A stretch of 64,000 nucleotides of DNA from Hyalangium gracile (GCF_020103725.1 NZ_JAHXBG010000031.1:1-64000); one strand, 5' to 3'; counted from the stretch's first letter, positions 51,836 through 62,050 are shown. Notes: a model not told the origin generated them from the letters alone. Translations and numbers: made by a program.

Positions 51836-53761
51836 TCAAGCCGTGGGCGAGGCCAGCGGCAGCTCCACCTCGAAGGTGGCGCCATGGCCCGGCTCGCTGG
51901 AGGCCCGGATGCTGCCTCCGAACGCCTCCACGAGGTGCCGCGTCAGGTAGAGCCCCAGCCCCAGCCCGCCGAAGTGCTCCGCGGAGACCGCGCGCTCGAA
52001 GCGGTCGAAGATGCGCGGCAGGTGCTCCGGCGAGATGCCGATGCCCTCGTCCGCCACCGTGAGGCGGGCCCCGTTGGCCACCCGCTCGACCAGGATGTGC
52101 ACGGTGTGGCCGGCGCCGTACTTCAGCGCGTTGCTGAGCAGGCTGCTCACCACCTGCTCCAGCCGGATGCGATCCCAGTGCCCCACGACGGGCCCGTCGG
52201 CCCGGACCTCCAGCGGCGTGTGCGTGCGCAGCGCCTGGCCCGCGAAGCGGCTCACCACCTCATGCACCAGCGCCGAGAGGTCCAGGTGCTCCAGGTCCAG
52301 CTCGAGCCGGCCCACCTCGAGCCGGGACACGTCCAGCAGGCTCTCCGCCAGCGTGGACAGCCGCTTGCACTGGCGCTGGAGCACGGTGACGTGCTCCTTC
52401 ATGCGCGCGGCATCCACCTGGGCGCTGTGCCGCTCCAGCTCGCGCTTGAGCGTCTGCAGGCGGAGGTTCAGCGGGGTGAGCGGCGTCTTCAGCTCGTGCG
52501 AGGCGACGGCCAGGAACTCGTCCCGCAGCCGCACCGCCTCGCGCGAGGCGCTGTAGAGCAGAGCGTTGTCCACCGCCAGCGCCGCCCGGGCCGCCAGCTC
52601 CATGGCCAGCCGCAGGTCCGCCTTGCGGTAGTGCCGGTGCGAGCCGGAGTACGCGAAGGTGATGGCCCCCAGGGTCCGCCCTCGCGCCTGCAGGGGCGCC
52701 ACGAGGTACGACTCGAGCTCCAGGGCACGCAGGGCGCGCAGGTGCTCCGCGTCTCGCGCCGCCCGAGGCAGCTTCGTCGGCGGGACGATCTCCCTCAATT
52801 CCGGCTGGCCGTCGCGGATGACCCGGCCAGGGCCGTAGGCGTCTTCCAGGCGAGCGGGCCAGCGGTGCTCCAGCTCCCAGGCCAGCGCGGCCTTCTCCGG
52901 CGCCCGGTGCCCCACCGCCAGCCGGCGGATCGTCCCGTCCTCCTCGAGGATGTCCACCGTGCAGAGGTCCGCCACCACGGGCACCGCGAGCCGGGCCACC
53001 TGGTCGAGCGTCGCGCGGAAGTCGAGCGAGGCCGAGAGTGCCTGGCTGGCCCGGGCGATGAACCGGGCCTTGCGCTCGGCCCGCCGTGTCCTGCGCCGCA
53101 GCCGCAGCGTCTCCACGGCGGTGACGACCCGGCGCGCGAGCTCCTCGGCTACCTCCAGCTCCTGGAGCCCGTAGGGCGCCTCGGGCTCGCTGCGGCCCAG
53201 CAGGAACATGCCCAGCACGCGCCGACGTCCCCTCAGCGGCACCAGCAGCACCGAGCGGGGCTTGAACTCCTCCAGGCCCGCGAGCGGCTCCGGCAGCGTG
53301 GCCACCTGCCGGCGGATCTCCACCGGGTAGTTCGCGAAGAGCCGGGCCACGCCCGTCTGCAGCACGTCGAGCAGCGGGTTGCAGGCCGTGTCCGAGCGGG
53401 AGTGGCTCCCCAGGGCGCGCAGCTGGGCCTCACGGTCAGGATCCTGATGGAGCGCCGCCACCCTCCGCAGCCTCCCGCGGGGGCCCGCCAGGTCCACGAG
53501 GCAGAAGCTGGCCAGGCCCTGCGCGGTGCACAGGCGTGCCACATCCCGCAGCAGGCGCCGCAGGCCGCTCCGTCGCTGGGTGAGCAGGCGTCCGGCCGCC
53601 GACAGGAACTGGAGGGAATGAAACGGGGTGGGGCTGTGAGACAGGCGCTCCTCTTCGTGCGACCCGCGTGTCACGAGGGCCTCCAGAGGCTCATGGTGCG
53701 TACCCCTCTCGCGCCCGTCTCTGGAGCCGTTCATCAGGAGGCTGGAGCTGTTCGTATCCAT
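51836..53761 (-). CDS. Sensor histidine kinase with two GAF-like domains
   Basis: 641 residues. Two GAF-like regions (about 60-210 and 245-395) are followed by a HisKA helix with the phosphorylated His in 'LAVASHELKTPLTPLNLRLQTLK' and a HATPase_c domain with 'SNALKYGAG', 'VADEGIGIS' and 'GGLGLGLYLTRHLVEA'. No membrane helix is evident, so it is probably cytoplasmic and senses a small molecule through its GAF domains. The response regulator gene (53986) diverges from it across 224 bases; no other regulator is nearby, so the two are likely partners. Confidence 0.93.
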   Translation of the reverse strand: MDTNSSSLLMNGSRDGRERGTHHEPLEALVTRGSHEEERLSHSPTPFHSLQFLSAAGRLLTQRRSGLRRLLRDVARLCTAQGLASFCLVDLAGPRGRLRRVAALHQDPDREAQLRALGSHSRSDTACNPLLDVLQTGVARLFANYPVEIRRQVATLPEPLAGLEEFKPRSVLLVPLRGRRRVLGMFLLGRSEPEAPYGLQELEVAEELARRVVTAVETLRLRRRTRRAERKARFIARASQALSASLDFRATLDQVARLAVPVVADLCTVDILEEDGTIRRLAVGHRAPEKAALAWELEHRWPARLEDAYGPGRVIRDGQPELREIVPPTKLPRAARDAEHLRALRALELESYLVAPLQARGRTLGAITFAYSGSHRHYRKADLRLAMELAARAALAVDNALLYSASREAVRLRDEFLAVASHELKTPLTPLNLRLQTLKRELERHSAQVDAARMKEHVTVLQRQCKRLSTLAESLLDVSRLEVGRLELDLEHLDLSALVHEVVSRFAGQALRTHTPLEVRADGPVVGHWDRIRLEQVVSSLLSNALKYGAGHTVHILVERVANGARLTVADEGIGISPEHLPRIFDRFERAVSAEHFGGLGLGLYLTRHLVEAFGGSIRASSEPGHGATFEVELPLASPTA

Positions 53762-53985
53762 GGATTCGAGCGGTCAAGAGAGGCCTACCCCTCTTAGGTA
53801 AGTCCTCTTGTACGAACGTGCTGCATGGTCAGGACCGCGTGCTCCCGCCGCGGCGCCTGCTCCGCTTATTCCCCGTCGCGTGGGTCTGCCTCGCTCGGTC
53901 TCCCGTCGAGCGCCGGGCGTCTTCCCCTGGTGGCCGCCCTCGCGGGGCGTCAGCACCCTGAGGGAAGGGGAGGAGGAGAGAGGCC

Positions 53986-54384
<399 letters not shown>

Positions 54385-54403
54385 GGCGGGCGGGCCCCGC
54401 GGC

Positions 54404-55432
54404 TCAGAGCCGGGGCCAGTAGGGCTTCAGCGCCTGCCGGCTCCGGGCCAGCGCGTGCATCGCGTCCGACGTCGTCTCCCCGTCGGGGAACGAGTCTCCC
54501 CGGCCCGCGAGCACCTCCACGCAGGCATGCACGGACTGCGAGAGGCCCTCCAGCGAGTACCCGCCCTCCAGCAGGAGCACCAGCTTGCCTCCGCAGACGC
54601 TCTCGGCCAGCGAGCGCATCGCCGCGCACATCGCCGCGAAGCCTCGCTCGGTGAGCATCATCCCCCCGATGGGATCGCTCCGGTGCGCATCGAACCCCGC
54701 CGAGACGAGCACCAGCTGCGGCCGGAACTCCTCCGCGATGGGCAGGAACAGGTCCTGGAAGATGGCCGCGTAGTCCGCGTCCGTGGCGCCTCCCGGGATG
54801 CCGCAGTTGACGGTGAAGCCCGCGCCCGCGCCCGCGCCCACCTCGTGCGACGCGCCCGTGCCCGGGTAGTACGGGTACTGGTGCACCGACTGGTAGAGCA
54901 CGTCCCGCCGCTCCCAGAAGGCCGCCTGGGTGCCGTTGCCGTGGTGCACGTCCCAGTCGAGCACCAGCACCCGCTCGGCCCCGTGCCGGCGCGCCGTCTC
55001 CGAAGCGATGGCCACGTTGTTGAAGAGGCAGAAGCCCATGGCCCTCCCGGGCTCGGCGTGGTGCCCGGGGGGGCGCACCAGCGCGAAGGCATTGCGCGCC
55101 CGGCCCGCCATCACCTCGTCCACCGCCTGCACCGCCGCCCCCGCGGCCAGCACCGCCGCGTCATAGCTGTCCGGCGAGGCATGGGTGTCCGGATCAATCT
55201 CCGCGAAGTCCCCCGCGATGCCCAGCAGGTACTTGCGCAGCTCCGGTGTGTGCACGGAGGCCAGCTCCGCCTCCGTCGCCGAGCGCGGCTGTCCTACCTG
55301 CGTCCCCTCTATCGGCGCGCGGGCCAGCACCGAGAGGATGCTCCGCAGCCGGGCCGGGCTCTCCGGGTGGCGGGGGCCGGGATCATGCTTCAGGAACAGG
55401 GGGTCGGTCAGCAGCAGGGTGGGGGGCGTCAT
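54404..55432 (-). CDS. Histone deacetylase family amidohydrolase
   Basis: 342 residues from the ATG at 55432, which has AGGAG 8 to 9 bases upstream; a GTG at 55441 is less likely. Zinc and catalytic motifs are 'VRPPGHHAEPGRAMGFCLFNNVAIA', 'VLVLDWDVHHGNGTQAAF', 'LVLVSAGFDAHRSDPIGGMML' and 'LLLEGGYSLEGLS', all in place. Bacterial members deacetylate acetylpolyamines or acetoin-related proteins. The substrate is unknown. It diverges from the chemoreceptor gene across 148 bases. Confidence 0.93.
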   Translation of the reverse strand: MTPPTLLLTDPLFLKHDPGPRHPESPARLRSILSVLARAPIEGTQVGQPRSATEAELASVHTPELRKYLLGIAGDFAEIDPDTHASPDSYDAAVLAAGAAVQAVDEVMAGRARNAFALVRPPGHHAEPGRAMGFCLFNNVAIASETARRHGAERVLVLDWDVHHGNGTQAAFWERRDVLYQSVHQYPYYPGTGASHEVGAGAGAGFTVNCGIPGGATDADYAAIFQDLFLPIAEEFRPQLVLVSAGFDAHRSDPIGGMMLTERGFAAMCAAMRSLAESVCGGKLVLLLEGGYSLEGLSQSVHACVEVLAGRGDSFPDGETTSDAMHALARSRQALKPYWPRL

Positions 55433-55580
55433 CCGGCACACTCCTGGGCGGAGAGGCTAGGACCTACTCCCCCCGTGCACCAGAATCCACGGTGATCCCG
55501 GATTCTTCCGGTCGTGAGGGGAGGAAACGACCTTCCCGTTCCTTGCCCTTTGTTGGATTCCCTCCTTTGATGGCGTCGCC

Positions 55581-57632
55581 TTGGCTCGTCGCTTCCAGAA
55601 ATTCGGTCTTCGAGGAGTTCTCTTCGGGTTCTTCACCGCGGCTCAGGCCATCCTCTTCCTGGCGCTGTCGTTCGTGGTGCCGGACTGGGTGAAGGAGTTC
55701 CTGGACACGCGGCTCGCCGTGCACGGGCACGCGAAGGCCCAGGAGATTGCCCGTGTCATCGCCACGGAGGGGCTGTCCGTCCAGCCGGGGGATCCCCTGC
55801 GGGCGGTGCTCGACCCCATGCGCCGGGACGATGACTTCAAGTTCGCCGTCATCGTCAACAAGGAGGGCCAGCGCGCCGCCACCGTGGGCAGCCCGCCGGG
55901 CGACCTCGACGCCATGGCCACCCGCTTCGTCCGGGAGGGGATGCCCGCCGAGCTCGACCTGGAGAGCGGGGATCGGCTCATCACCGAGCCGCTGGAGGGG
56001 GACAGGGGGTGGGTGCTGGTGGGGCTGAACTTCTCCGCCATCAACAAGGCGGTGTACGCGCTGCGGCTGAAGGTGCTGGGCGTGTTCGGCGTGGGGATGC
56101 TGCTGTTCCTGCCCCTGTTCATCTTCGTCACCCGGGCGCTCATCCTCCAGCCGCTGGACGCGATGATGTCCATGGCGCGCCGGCTGGCGGAGTCGGACCT
56201 CACCGGCCGGGTGGAGGTGGTGACGCAGGACGAGCTGGGCAAGCTCGCCGAGGCGCTCAACCGCATCGCCCAGAGCTGGCGCGAGACGCTGGGCCGGGTG
56301 CGCGGCGTGTCCGAGGGCCTGGCCGGCGTCATCGAGCAGATCTCCCGCACCGGCACCACCGTCTCCTCTGGGGCGGGCACCGTCCAGGCGCGCGTGGAGG
56401 AGACCTCCTCCTCCATGGTGGAGATGCTGGCGAGCCTGCGCGGCATCGCCGACAACGTGGAGGTGCTCTACCAGAGCGCCGAGCAGAGCAGCTCCTCCAT
56501 CGTGGAGATGGCCGCCACCAACGACGAGGTGGCCGAGAACGTCCAGTCCATGGCCGCCAGCGTGGAGGAGACCACCAGCGCCATCGAGGAGATGTCCTTC
56601 TCCATCCGCGAGGTGGCCACCAACATCTCCGCGCTGTCCTCCTCCACGGAGGAGACATCCACCTCCATCAAGCGGATGGACTCCTCCATCGGCCAGGTGG
56701 AGACGAACGCCAACGAGACGGCGCGCCTGTCCGAGCAGGTGTCCGAGGACGCCCAGTCCGGCGTGGAGTCGCTGCAGAAGACGCTCACGGGCATCGACCG
56801 CATCAAGGAGACGAGCCGCACCGCCGCCGGCGTCATCGAGAGCCTGGGCAAGCGCATCTCGGACATCGGCAACATCCTCAACGTCATCGACGACGTGGCC
56901 GAGCAGACGAACCTGCTGGCGCTCAACGCCGCCATCATCGCCGCCCAGGCGGGCGAGCATGGCAAGGGCTTCGCGGTGGTGGCCGAGGAGATCAAGGACC
57001 TGGCCGAGCGCACCGGCGCGTCCACCAAGGAGATCGCCGACCTCATCCGCAGCATCCAGGACGAGAGCCGCAACGCGGTGGCGGTGATGAACCAGGGCGT
57101 GCGCAACGTGGAGGAGGGCGTGCAGCTGGGCCGCGAGGCGGAAGGGGCGCTGTGGAAGATCAACGACAGCGCCCAGAAGGCCACGCAGATGGTGAAGGCG
57201 ATTGCCCGCGCCACGGTGGAGCAGGCCCGCGGCAGCCGGCAGGTGACGACGGCCATCCAGCGCATCTCCGAGACGGTGTCGATGATCTCCAAGGCCTCCA
57301 ACGAGCAGGCCAAGGGCAGCGATCAGATCATCAAGAGCGCCGAGCGGATGAAGGCCATCACCGCGCACGTGCAGCGCAGCAGCCAGGAGCAGACGCAGGG
57401 CAGCAAGCAGATCACCCGCTCCATCGAGAGCATCAACGAGATGGTCACCCACCTCAACCGCGCCCAGAAGGAGCAGACCAAGGGCAGCGAGCAGGTGCTC
57501 AAGGCCGTGGAGACCATCAAGGGCGTGTCCGAGCACCAGACGCGCTCCGTCAAGCAGCTCGAGGAGGCGATCGACCACCTGCAGAAGCAGGCCGAGGTGC
57601 TGCGAGGCGAGGTGCGCCGCTTCCGCGTGTGA
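55581..57632 (+). CDS. Methyl-accepting chemotaxis protein
   Basis: 683 residues from a TTG start. Two membrane helices (about 10-32 and 156-180) flank a roughly 120-residue periplasmic domain; then a HAMP domain ('[28 protein letters not shown]'), and a long signalling coiled coil. Its tip, '[40 protein letters not shown]', matches the CheA/CheW contact region but has Ile where most receptors have Glu (AAIIAA rather than AAIEAA). Glu/Gln-rich methylation segments flank it. No che genes are adjacent, so it is an orphan receptor here. Confidence 0.93.
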   Translation: MARRFQKFGLRGVLFGFFTAAQAILFLALSFVVPDWVKEFLDTRLAVHGHAKAQEIARVIATEGLSVQPGDPLRAVLDPMRRDDDFKFAVIVNKEGQRAATVGSPPGDLDAMATRFVREGMPAELDLESGDRLITEPLEGDRGWVLVGLNFSAINKAVYALRLKVLGVFGVGMLLFLPLFIFVTRALILQPLDAMMSMARRLAESDLTGRVEVVTQDELGKLAEALNRIAQSWRETLGRVRGVSEGLAGVIEQISRTGTTVSSGAGTVQARVEETSSSMVEMLASLRGIADNVEVLYQSAEQSSSSIVEMAATNDEVAENVQSMAASVEETTSAIEEMSFSIREVATNISALSSSTEETSTSIKRMDSSIGQVETNANETARLSEQVSEDAQSGVESLQKTLTGIDRIKETSRTAAGVIESLGKRISDIGNILNVIDDVAEQTNLLALNAAIIAAQAGEHGKGFAVVAEEIKDLAERTGASTKEIADLIRSIQDESRNAVAVMNQGVRNVEEGVQLGREAEGALWKINDSAQKATQMVKAIARATVEQARGSRQVTTAIQRISETVSMISKASNEQAKGSDQIIKSAERMKAITAHVQRSSQEQTQGSKQITRSIESINEMVTHLNRAQKEQTKGSEQVLKAVETIKGVSEHQTRSVKQLEEAIDHLQKQAEVLRGEVRRFRV

Positions 57633-57693
57633 GTTCGGGGTCGGCCGCACCCACAGTGCGCCGCCGGGCCATGGGTGCTAGGAATGCACCTGC

Positions 57694-58968
57694 ATGTCGT
57701 CCAAGCCAGTCTCCGAGCGCGCCGTCATCTTCCTGATCGGGGCGGTCCAGTTCGTCAACATCCTCGACTTCGTGATGGTGATGCCGCTGGCGCCCTACTA
57801 CTCGGGGGCGCTGGGGATCGACTCGGCGCACACCGGCATCATCGCGGGCAGCTACACCGCGTCGGCGAGCATCGCCGGGCTGCTGGGCGGCTACTTCCTG
57901 GACAGGTATGACCGGCGCAAGGCGCTGGCCGTCTCCATGCTGGGGCTGGTGGTGGCCACGGCGGCGGGCGGCCTGGCCACGGGGCTGCACTCGCTGATCG
58001 TCGCCCGTGTGTGCGCGGGCATCTTCGGCGGCCCCGCCACCTCGCTGGCGCTGGCCATCATCGCGGACATCATCCCCTCGGAGCGGCGGGGCAAGGCGAT
58101 GGGCGCCGTGATGGGCGCCTTGTCGGTGGCGCAGGTGATGGGGGTGCCCCTGTCGCTGAAGGCGGCGGACCTGGCCGGCTGGCGCGCGCCCTTCCTGGGG
58201 GTGGCGGCCATGGGGCTGCTGGTGGTGCTGGGCGCCATCTTCTTCCTGCCGCCGGTGCGCGGCCACCTGGAGAAGGGGACTCGGGCCGAGCACCCGGTGG
58301 GCGTGTGGGAGCTGCTGGGCCGCAAGGACGTGCAGCTGTCCTACCTGATGTCCGCGCTGGTGATGATGAGCGGCTTCATCCTCATCCCCAACATCCCCGC
58401 CTACGTGGTGCACAACCTGGGCTACCCGCGCGAGCAGCTGTGGAACCTCTACCTGGTGGGCGGCGTGGTGGGCTTCGTGACGCTGCGCCTGGCGGGCTCG
58501 CGGGTGGACAAGATGGGCGCCTTCCGGGTGGGCACCGCGGGGGTGCTGCTGGGCATGGCGCTCACCTACATCGGCTTCGTGAGCTACCCGGTGTGGTTCC
58601 CCATCCACGGCATCTTCATCGGCTTCATGGTGGCCATGGGCATGCGCAACGTGGCCTACAACACCCTCACCTCGAAGGTGCCGGAGAACGCCGTGCGCGC
58701 GCGCTTCCTGTCGCTGCAGTCGGCCATCTCCCACATGGCCTCGGCGCTGGCCTCGGCCGTCCTGGCGCCCATGCTCCTGACCACCCTGCCGGACGAGAGC
58801 CTGGCGGGCATCGACCACGTGGCGGAGGTCTCCATCGTCCTGGCCATGGCCATCCCGCCCCTGCTCTACGTCGTCGAGCGTCGCGTCCGGGCCCAGGCCG
58901 CGGCCCGGTCCACCCCACCCCTGGCGGGGACCCCAGCCCTGGCGTCCTCGGGCTCCGGAGACCCCTAG
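57694..58968 (+). CDS. MFS transporter
   Basis: 424 residues with about twelve hydrophobic helices. 'YFLDRYDRRKALAVSMLGLVV' is the loop 2-3 signature (DRxxRR-like) of the major facilitator superfamily, and 'GAVMGALSVAQVMGVPLSLKAADLAGWRAPFLGVAA' is a motif C-like segment, suggesting an antiporter of the drug-efflux type. The C-terminus is Ala/Pro-rich. Substrate unknown. It starts 61 bases after the chemoreceptor gene and has no partner enzyme nearby. Confidence 0.9.
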   Translation: MSSKPVSERAVIFLIGAVQFVNILDFVMVMPLAPYYSGALGIDSAHTGIIAGSYTASASIAGLLGGYFLDRYDRRKALAVSMLGLVVATAAGGLATGLHSLIVARVCAGIFGGPATSLALAIIADIIPSERRGKAMGAVMGALSVAQVMGVPLSLKAADLAGWRAPFLGVAAMGLLVVLGAIFFLPPVRGHLEKGTRAEHPVGVWELLGRKDVQLSYLMSALVMMSGFILIPNIPAYVVHNLGYPREQLWNLYLVGGVVGFVTLRLAGSRVDKMGAFRVGTAGVLLGMALTYIGFVSYPVWFPIHGIFIGFMVAMGMRNVAYNTLTSKVPENAVRARFLSLQSAISHMASALASAVLAPMLLTTLPDESLAGIDHVAEVSIVLAMAIPPLLYVVERRVRAQAAARSTPPLAGTPALASSGSGDP

Positions 58969-59097
58969 GCTGGCGCCCCGAGCAGCTTCCGGCCGGGCAG
59001 GGACTGTGCTGGACGGACGCTGGCGAGCGCCTCCCCGTTGCGCTGGACGCCCCATGGCGCGATAACCCCGAGACGTCTTCCCGCGGAGCTGTCCTAC

Positions 59098-59703
59098 ATG
59101 TTCAACATCGGCGCAGGCGAGATGGTGTTCATCCTGATAGCCGCGCTGCTCGTGCTGGGGCCGAAGCGGCTTCCGGAACTGGCTCGCGGCATCGGTCGGT
59201 TCCTGCGCGAGTTCCGGAGGCAGACGGACGAGGTTCGCGGCGTGGTGGTGCGCGAGTTCTACCAGATGGATCAGGAGATCCAGCGCGAGCCCACCCCGGC
59301 GGCTCCGCCTCCGTCGACTCCCGCGCCGCACGAGCTGAGCCCGCCCATCCAGCCCTCGCTGCCGCTGCCCCCGGACATGTCCCTGGGGCTTGAGCACGCG
59401 TCCCATCCCCACCCTGCGCCGGACGGCGCGGCGCTGGGGGCGGCGGCCCAGGCCGGTGGCCCGGTGGCTCCGGAGGGCACTCCGGGAGCGCCTGTCGGCG
59501 GCCCGGTGCCTCCGGCTGGCAACGCGGTGGCTCCAGCTGGCAACGCGGTAGCCCCGGTTGGCAACACGGTGGCCGCGGCTGGCATCCCGGTGGGGGCGCC
59601 GCCGGCCAGCACGGGTGGGGCAGGCTCGGAGGACGAGGAGCCCCTGCCGCGGTTTGATCCCATCCCGGGCACGGTGGCCCGAAACGCACCGAAGCAGAGC
59701 TAG
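59098..59703 (+). CDS. tatB: Twin-arginine translocase subunit TatB/TatA-like with Pro/Ala/Gly-rich tail
   Basis: 201 residues. The start 'MFNIGAGEMVFILIAALLVLGPKRLPELARGIGRFLREFRRQTDEV' is the TatA/B pattern: a short membrane helix, the FGPKxLP hinge (here LGPKRLP) and an amphipathic helix. Immediate tatC (2 bases later) and the Glu8 favour TatB. The remaining 130 residues are a low-complexity Pro/Ala/Gly tail with a repeated A/V-G-N-A/T-V-A-P unit, absent from typical TatB. It forms the twin-arginine export pathway with TatC. The tail is probably disordered. Confidence 0.88.
   Translation: MFNIGAGEMVFILIAALLVLGPKRLPELARGIGRFLREFRRQTDEVRGVVVREFYQMDQEIQREPTPAAPPPSTPAPHELSPPIQPSLPLPPDMSLGLEHASHPHPAPDGAALGAAAQAGGPVAPEGTPGAPVGGPVPPAGNAVAPAGNAVAPVGNTVAAAGIPVGAPPASTGGAGSEDEEPLPRFDPIPGTVARNAPKQS
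59515..59598 (+). repeat. 21-base tandem repeat in tatB
   Basis: About four imperfect 21-base units near the 3' end of tatB encode AGNAVAP, AGNAVAP, VGNTVAA and AGIPVGA. They form part of the low-complexity tail. Confidence 0.75.
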
Positions 59704-59705
59704 CC

Positions 59706-60944
59706 TTGGATCCATCCCACTCGGAACCCGAACTGCGCATGTCGCTGGCGGAGCACCTCACGGAGCTCCGCTCGCGCCTGCTGAAGTGCACCATCGCGGT
59801 GCTCGTCCTGGGCGCGGCCTCCCTGGTCTTCGCCCGGCCCATCTTCGGGCTGCTGATGAAGCCGGTGCTGGAGGCGCTGCCCGCCGGAGGGCGCTCGCTC
59901 GTCTACACCTCGGGCATCGAAGAGATCAACGTCCTGATGAAGGTGGGCCTGTACTGCGGCCTCTTCCTCACGACGCCCGTCATCCTCTGGCAGATCTGGG
60001 GCTTCGTGTCGCCGGGGCTGTACCCGGAGGAGCGCCGCTACGCCTCGCCCTTCGTCTTCCTGGGCTCGGTGGCCTTCATCGCGGGCGCGCTGTTCTGCTA
60101 CCTGGCCATCCTCCCGTCCATGTTCCAGTTCCTCCTGAACGAGACGGACTCCACCGCGCTGGGGACGCAGCTGGACACCGCGAAGCTGCGCACGGAGGAC
60201 GCGATGCGCTTCCTGCGGATAGGAGACGCGGAGCGTGCGGGGCAGCTCGCCCGGGAGGTGAGCACGAGCCTGCAGGCCACGGGTGAGTCGCAGCTGGTGA
60301 ACCCCGAGGTGGTGCCCTCCGAGGCGGTGGAGATGTCCGCGCGCCTGGAGGGGCTGGGGCAGCTGCTGGACGCGGCGGCGGAGGGCTTCGGCGCTCCGGC
60401 GCGGCTGGTGCTGCGCCAGGCGGTGGAGAAGCGGGTGGTGGCGGTGGAGGCGTTCGGCCGCCAGGACTTCGCGGCCGCCGCCACGGCGATGGATGAGGCG
60501 GCCAGCCTGCTGGCCGGTGTGGCTCCCACGCGCACCGAGGAGCTGGCGGGGATGTGGAAGCTCCAGAAGGGGCTGGCGGCGGGGCATGCGCGGCACGAGG
60601 CGCTGAGCTGGACCAGGCCCATGCTCACCATGAACGAGCAGCTGTCGCTGGTGCTGGTGCTCATCCTGGCCTTCGGCGTCATCTTCGAGCTGCCGCTGGT
60701 GATGGCGCTGCTGGGCATCGTGGGCGTGGTGCAGAGCAAGTGGCTGTTCCGCTACCAGCGCCACGCCTTCGTGGTGTGCATCATCCTCGCGGCGCTGCTC
60801 ACGCCGACAGGTGACGTGGTGAACCTGTCGCTGATGGCTGGCCCGATGTTGATGTGCTACGAGCTGGGCGTGCTGGCGGTGTGGATGATCGAGCGGAGGC
60901 GGGCGCGCAACGAGGCCTCCACGAGCATCACTCCCTCGCCATGA
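59706..60944 (+). CDS. tatC: Sec-independent translocase TatC with large periplasmic insertion
   Basis: 412 residues from a TTG start 2 bases after tatB; an ATG at 59739 ('MSLAEHLTELRSRLLK', the usual TatC start) is an alternative. Six helices are present: about 26-44, 73-100, 112-143, 308-343, 352-369 and 372-395, with the conserved 'LAEHLTELRSRL', 'PVILWQIWGFVSPGLYPEERRY' and 'FGVIFELPLVMALLGI' segments. Between helices 3 and 4, where TatC normally has a short loop, lies an extra helical segment of about 160 residues (145-305, bases 60138-60620). TatC binds twin-arginine signal peptides. The function of the insertion is unknown. Confidence 0.9.
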   Translation: MDPSHSEPELRMSLAEHLTELRSRLLKCTIAVLVLGAASLVFARPIFGLLMKPVLEALPAGGRSLVYTSGIEEINVLMKVGLYCGLFLTTPVILWQIWGFVSPGLYPEERRYASPFVFLGSVAFIAGALFCYLAILPSMFQFLLNETDSTALGTQLDTAKLRTEDAMRFLRIGDAERAGQLAREVSTSLQATGESQLVNPEVVPSEAVEMSARLEGLGQLLDAAAEGFGAPARLVLRQAVEKRVVAVEAFGRQDFAAAATAMDEAASLLAGVAPTRTEELAGMWKLQKGLAAGHARHEALSWTRPMLTMNEQLSLVLVLILAFGVIFELPLVMALLGIVGVVQSKWLFRYQRHAFVVCIILAALLTPTGDVVNLSLMAGPMLMCYELGVLAVWMIERRRARNEASTSITPSP

Positions 60945-62050
60945 AACAGCTGACGCCTCCACGCAGGCGCCTGGTGGTGAATCTTCGCTACCTCCGGGCC
61001 CTCACCAAGCGCTTCCGCACGACGCTGATGCTGACGGCGGCGCTGTTCCTGGGCGCGCCGCCCGTGTACCAGTGGCGGTGCCTGGCGCCGGGCGGAGAGC
61101 ACGTGAGCGCGGGCAAGGCGCTGCAGCACGTGTACTTCCTGCTGTTCGGTCAGCCCTCGCTGGACTGCGGGGATGACTGGGTGGCCATCCTCTTCAACAT
61201 CCTCATCCCCCCGGTGGGCATCGCCCTGGTGGTGGATGGCGTGGTGCGCTTTGCCTACCTGTTCTTCGCCAAGCACAAGAGCGACAAGGAGTGGATCGAA
61301 GTGATTGCCGAGACGATGAAGGGCCACGTCATCGTGTGCGGGGCGGGCCGGGTGGGGTACCGGGTGGTGGATCAGCTGCGCGCCATGGGCAAGGACGTGG
61401 TGACGGTGGAGAAGCGCGCGGACGGGGCCTTCGTGGGGGTGCTGCGCGACGAGCAGGTGCCGCTGCTCATCGACGACATCCGCAGCCCGCAGTGCCTGCC
61501 GCGCATGAACGTGAAGGCGGCCTCGGCCATCGTCTGCGCCACGGACGACGATCTGGCCAACCTGAACATCGCCCTGGACGCGCGGCGGCTCAACCCCAAC
61601 ATCCGGGTGGTCATCCGCCTGTTCGATGACGACCTGGTGGCCAAGGTGCGGGACACGTTCAAGGCGGAGGCGCTCTCCAGCTCCTCGCTGGCGGCGCCGG
61701 CCATGGCGCTGGCGGCGCTGGATCCGCGCATCGTCCACTCGTTCCGGATCGGCGGGCACCTGATGGTGGTGTCCATCTTCGAGGCGCGCACGGGGCTTCC
61801 GGGCATCACCATCTCCGAGATGCGCGATCGCTTCGGGGCGCTGGCGCTGGCGCTGCGCCGGGGGCACGAGGAGAAGCTCCACCCGAACGGTGATCAGCGC
61901 ATCCAGCCGGGGGACCTGCTCACGGTCCAGGCGGAGTATCCGGACTATCGCCGGCTGCGGGCCTTCACGGGCGAGTCCCAGCCGCCCATCTGGTCGGACA
62001 ACGAGTACGCCCTGCCGTCCGGGCCGCCGCGTATGACGGGGACCGACTGA
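60941..62050 (+). CDS. TrkA-N (RCK) domain protein with degenerate channel-like membrane part
   Basis: 369 residues; the ATG overlaps the tatC stop (ATGA). Two or so membrane helices (about 27-45 and 85-110) surround a segment where a potassium channel would have its TxGYG filter, but the sequence there is 'LFGQPSLDCGDDW', so the pore signature is missing. Residues about 120-250 are a Rossmann RCK/TrkA-N domain ('HVIVCGAGRVGYRVVDQLRAMGKDVVTVEK') and the C-terminal 90 resemble TrkA-C. It may be a regulatory subunit or an altered channel. NAD(H) binding is likely. Coupled to the tat genes by overlap. Confidence 0.8.
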   Translation: MKQLTPPRRRLVVNLRYLRALTKRFRTTLMLTAALFLGAPPVYQWRCLAPGGEHVSAGKALQHVYFLLFGQPSLDCGDDWVAILFNILIPPVGIALVVDGVVRFAYLFFAKHKSDKEWIEVIAETMKGHVIVCGAGRVGYRVVDQLRAMGKDVVTVEKRADGAFVGVLRDEQVPLLIDDIRSPQCLPRMNVKAASAIVCATDDDLANLNIALDARRLNPNIRVVIRLFDDDLVAKVRDTFKAEALSSSSLAAPAMALAALDPRIVHSFRIGGHLMVVSIFEARTGLPGITISEMRDRFGALALALRRGHEEKLHPNGDQRIQPGDLLTVQAEYPDYRRLRAFTGESQPPIWSDNEYALPSGPPRMTGTD

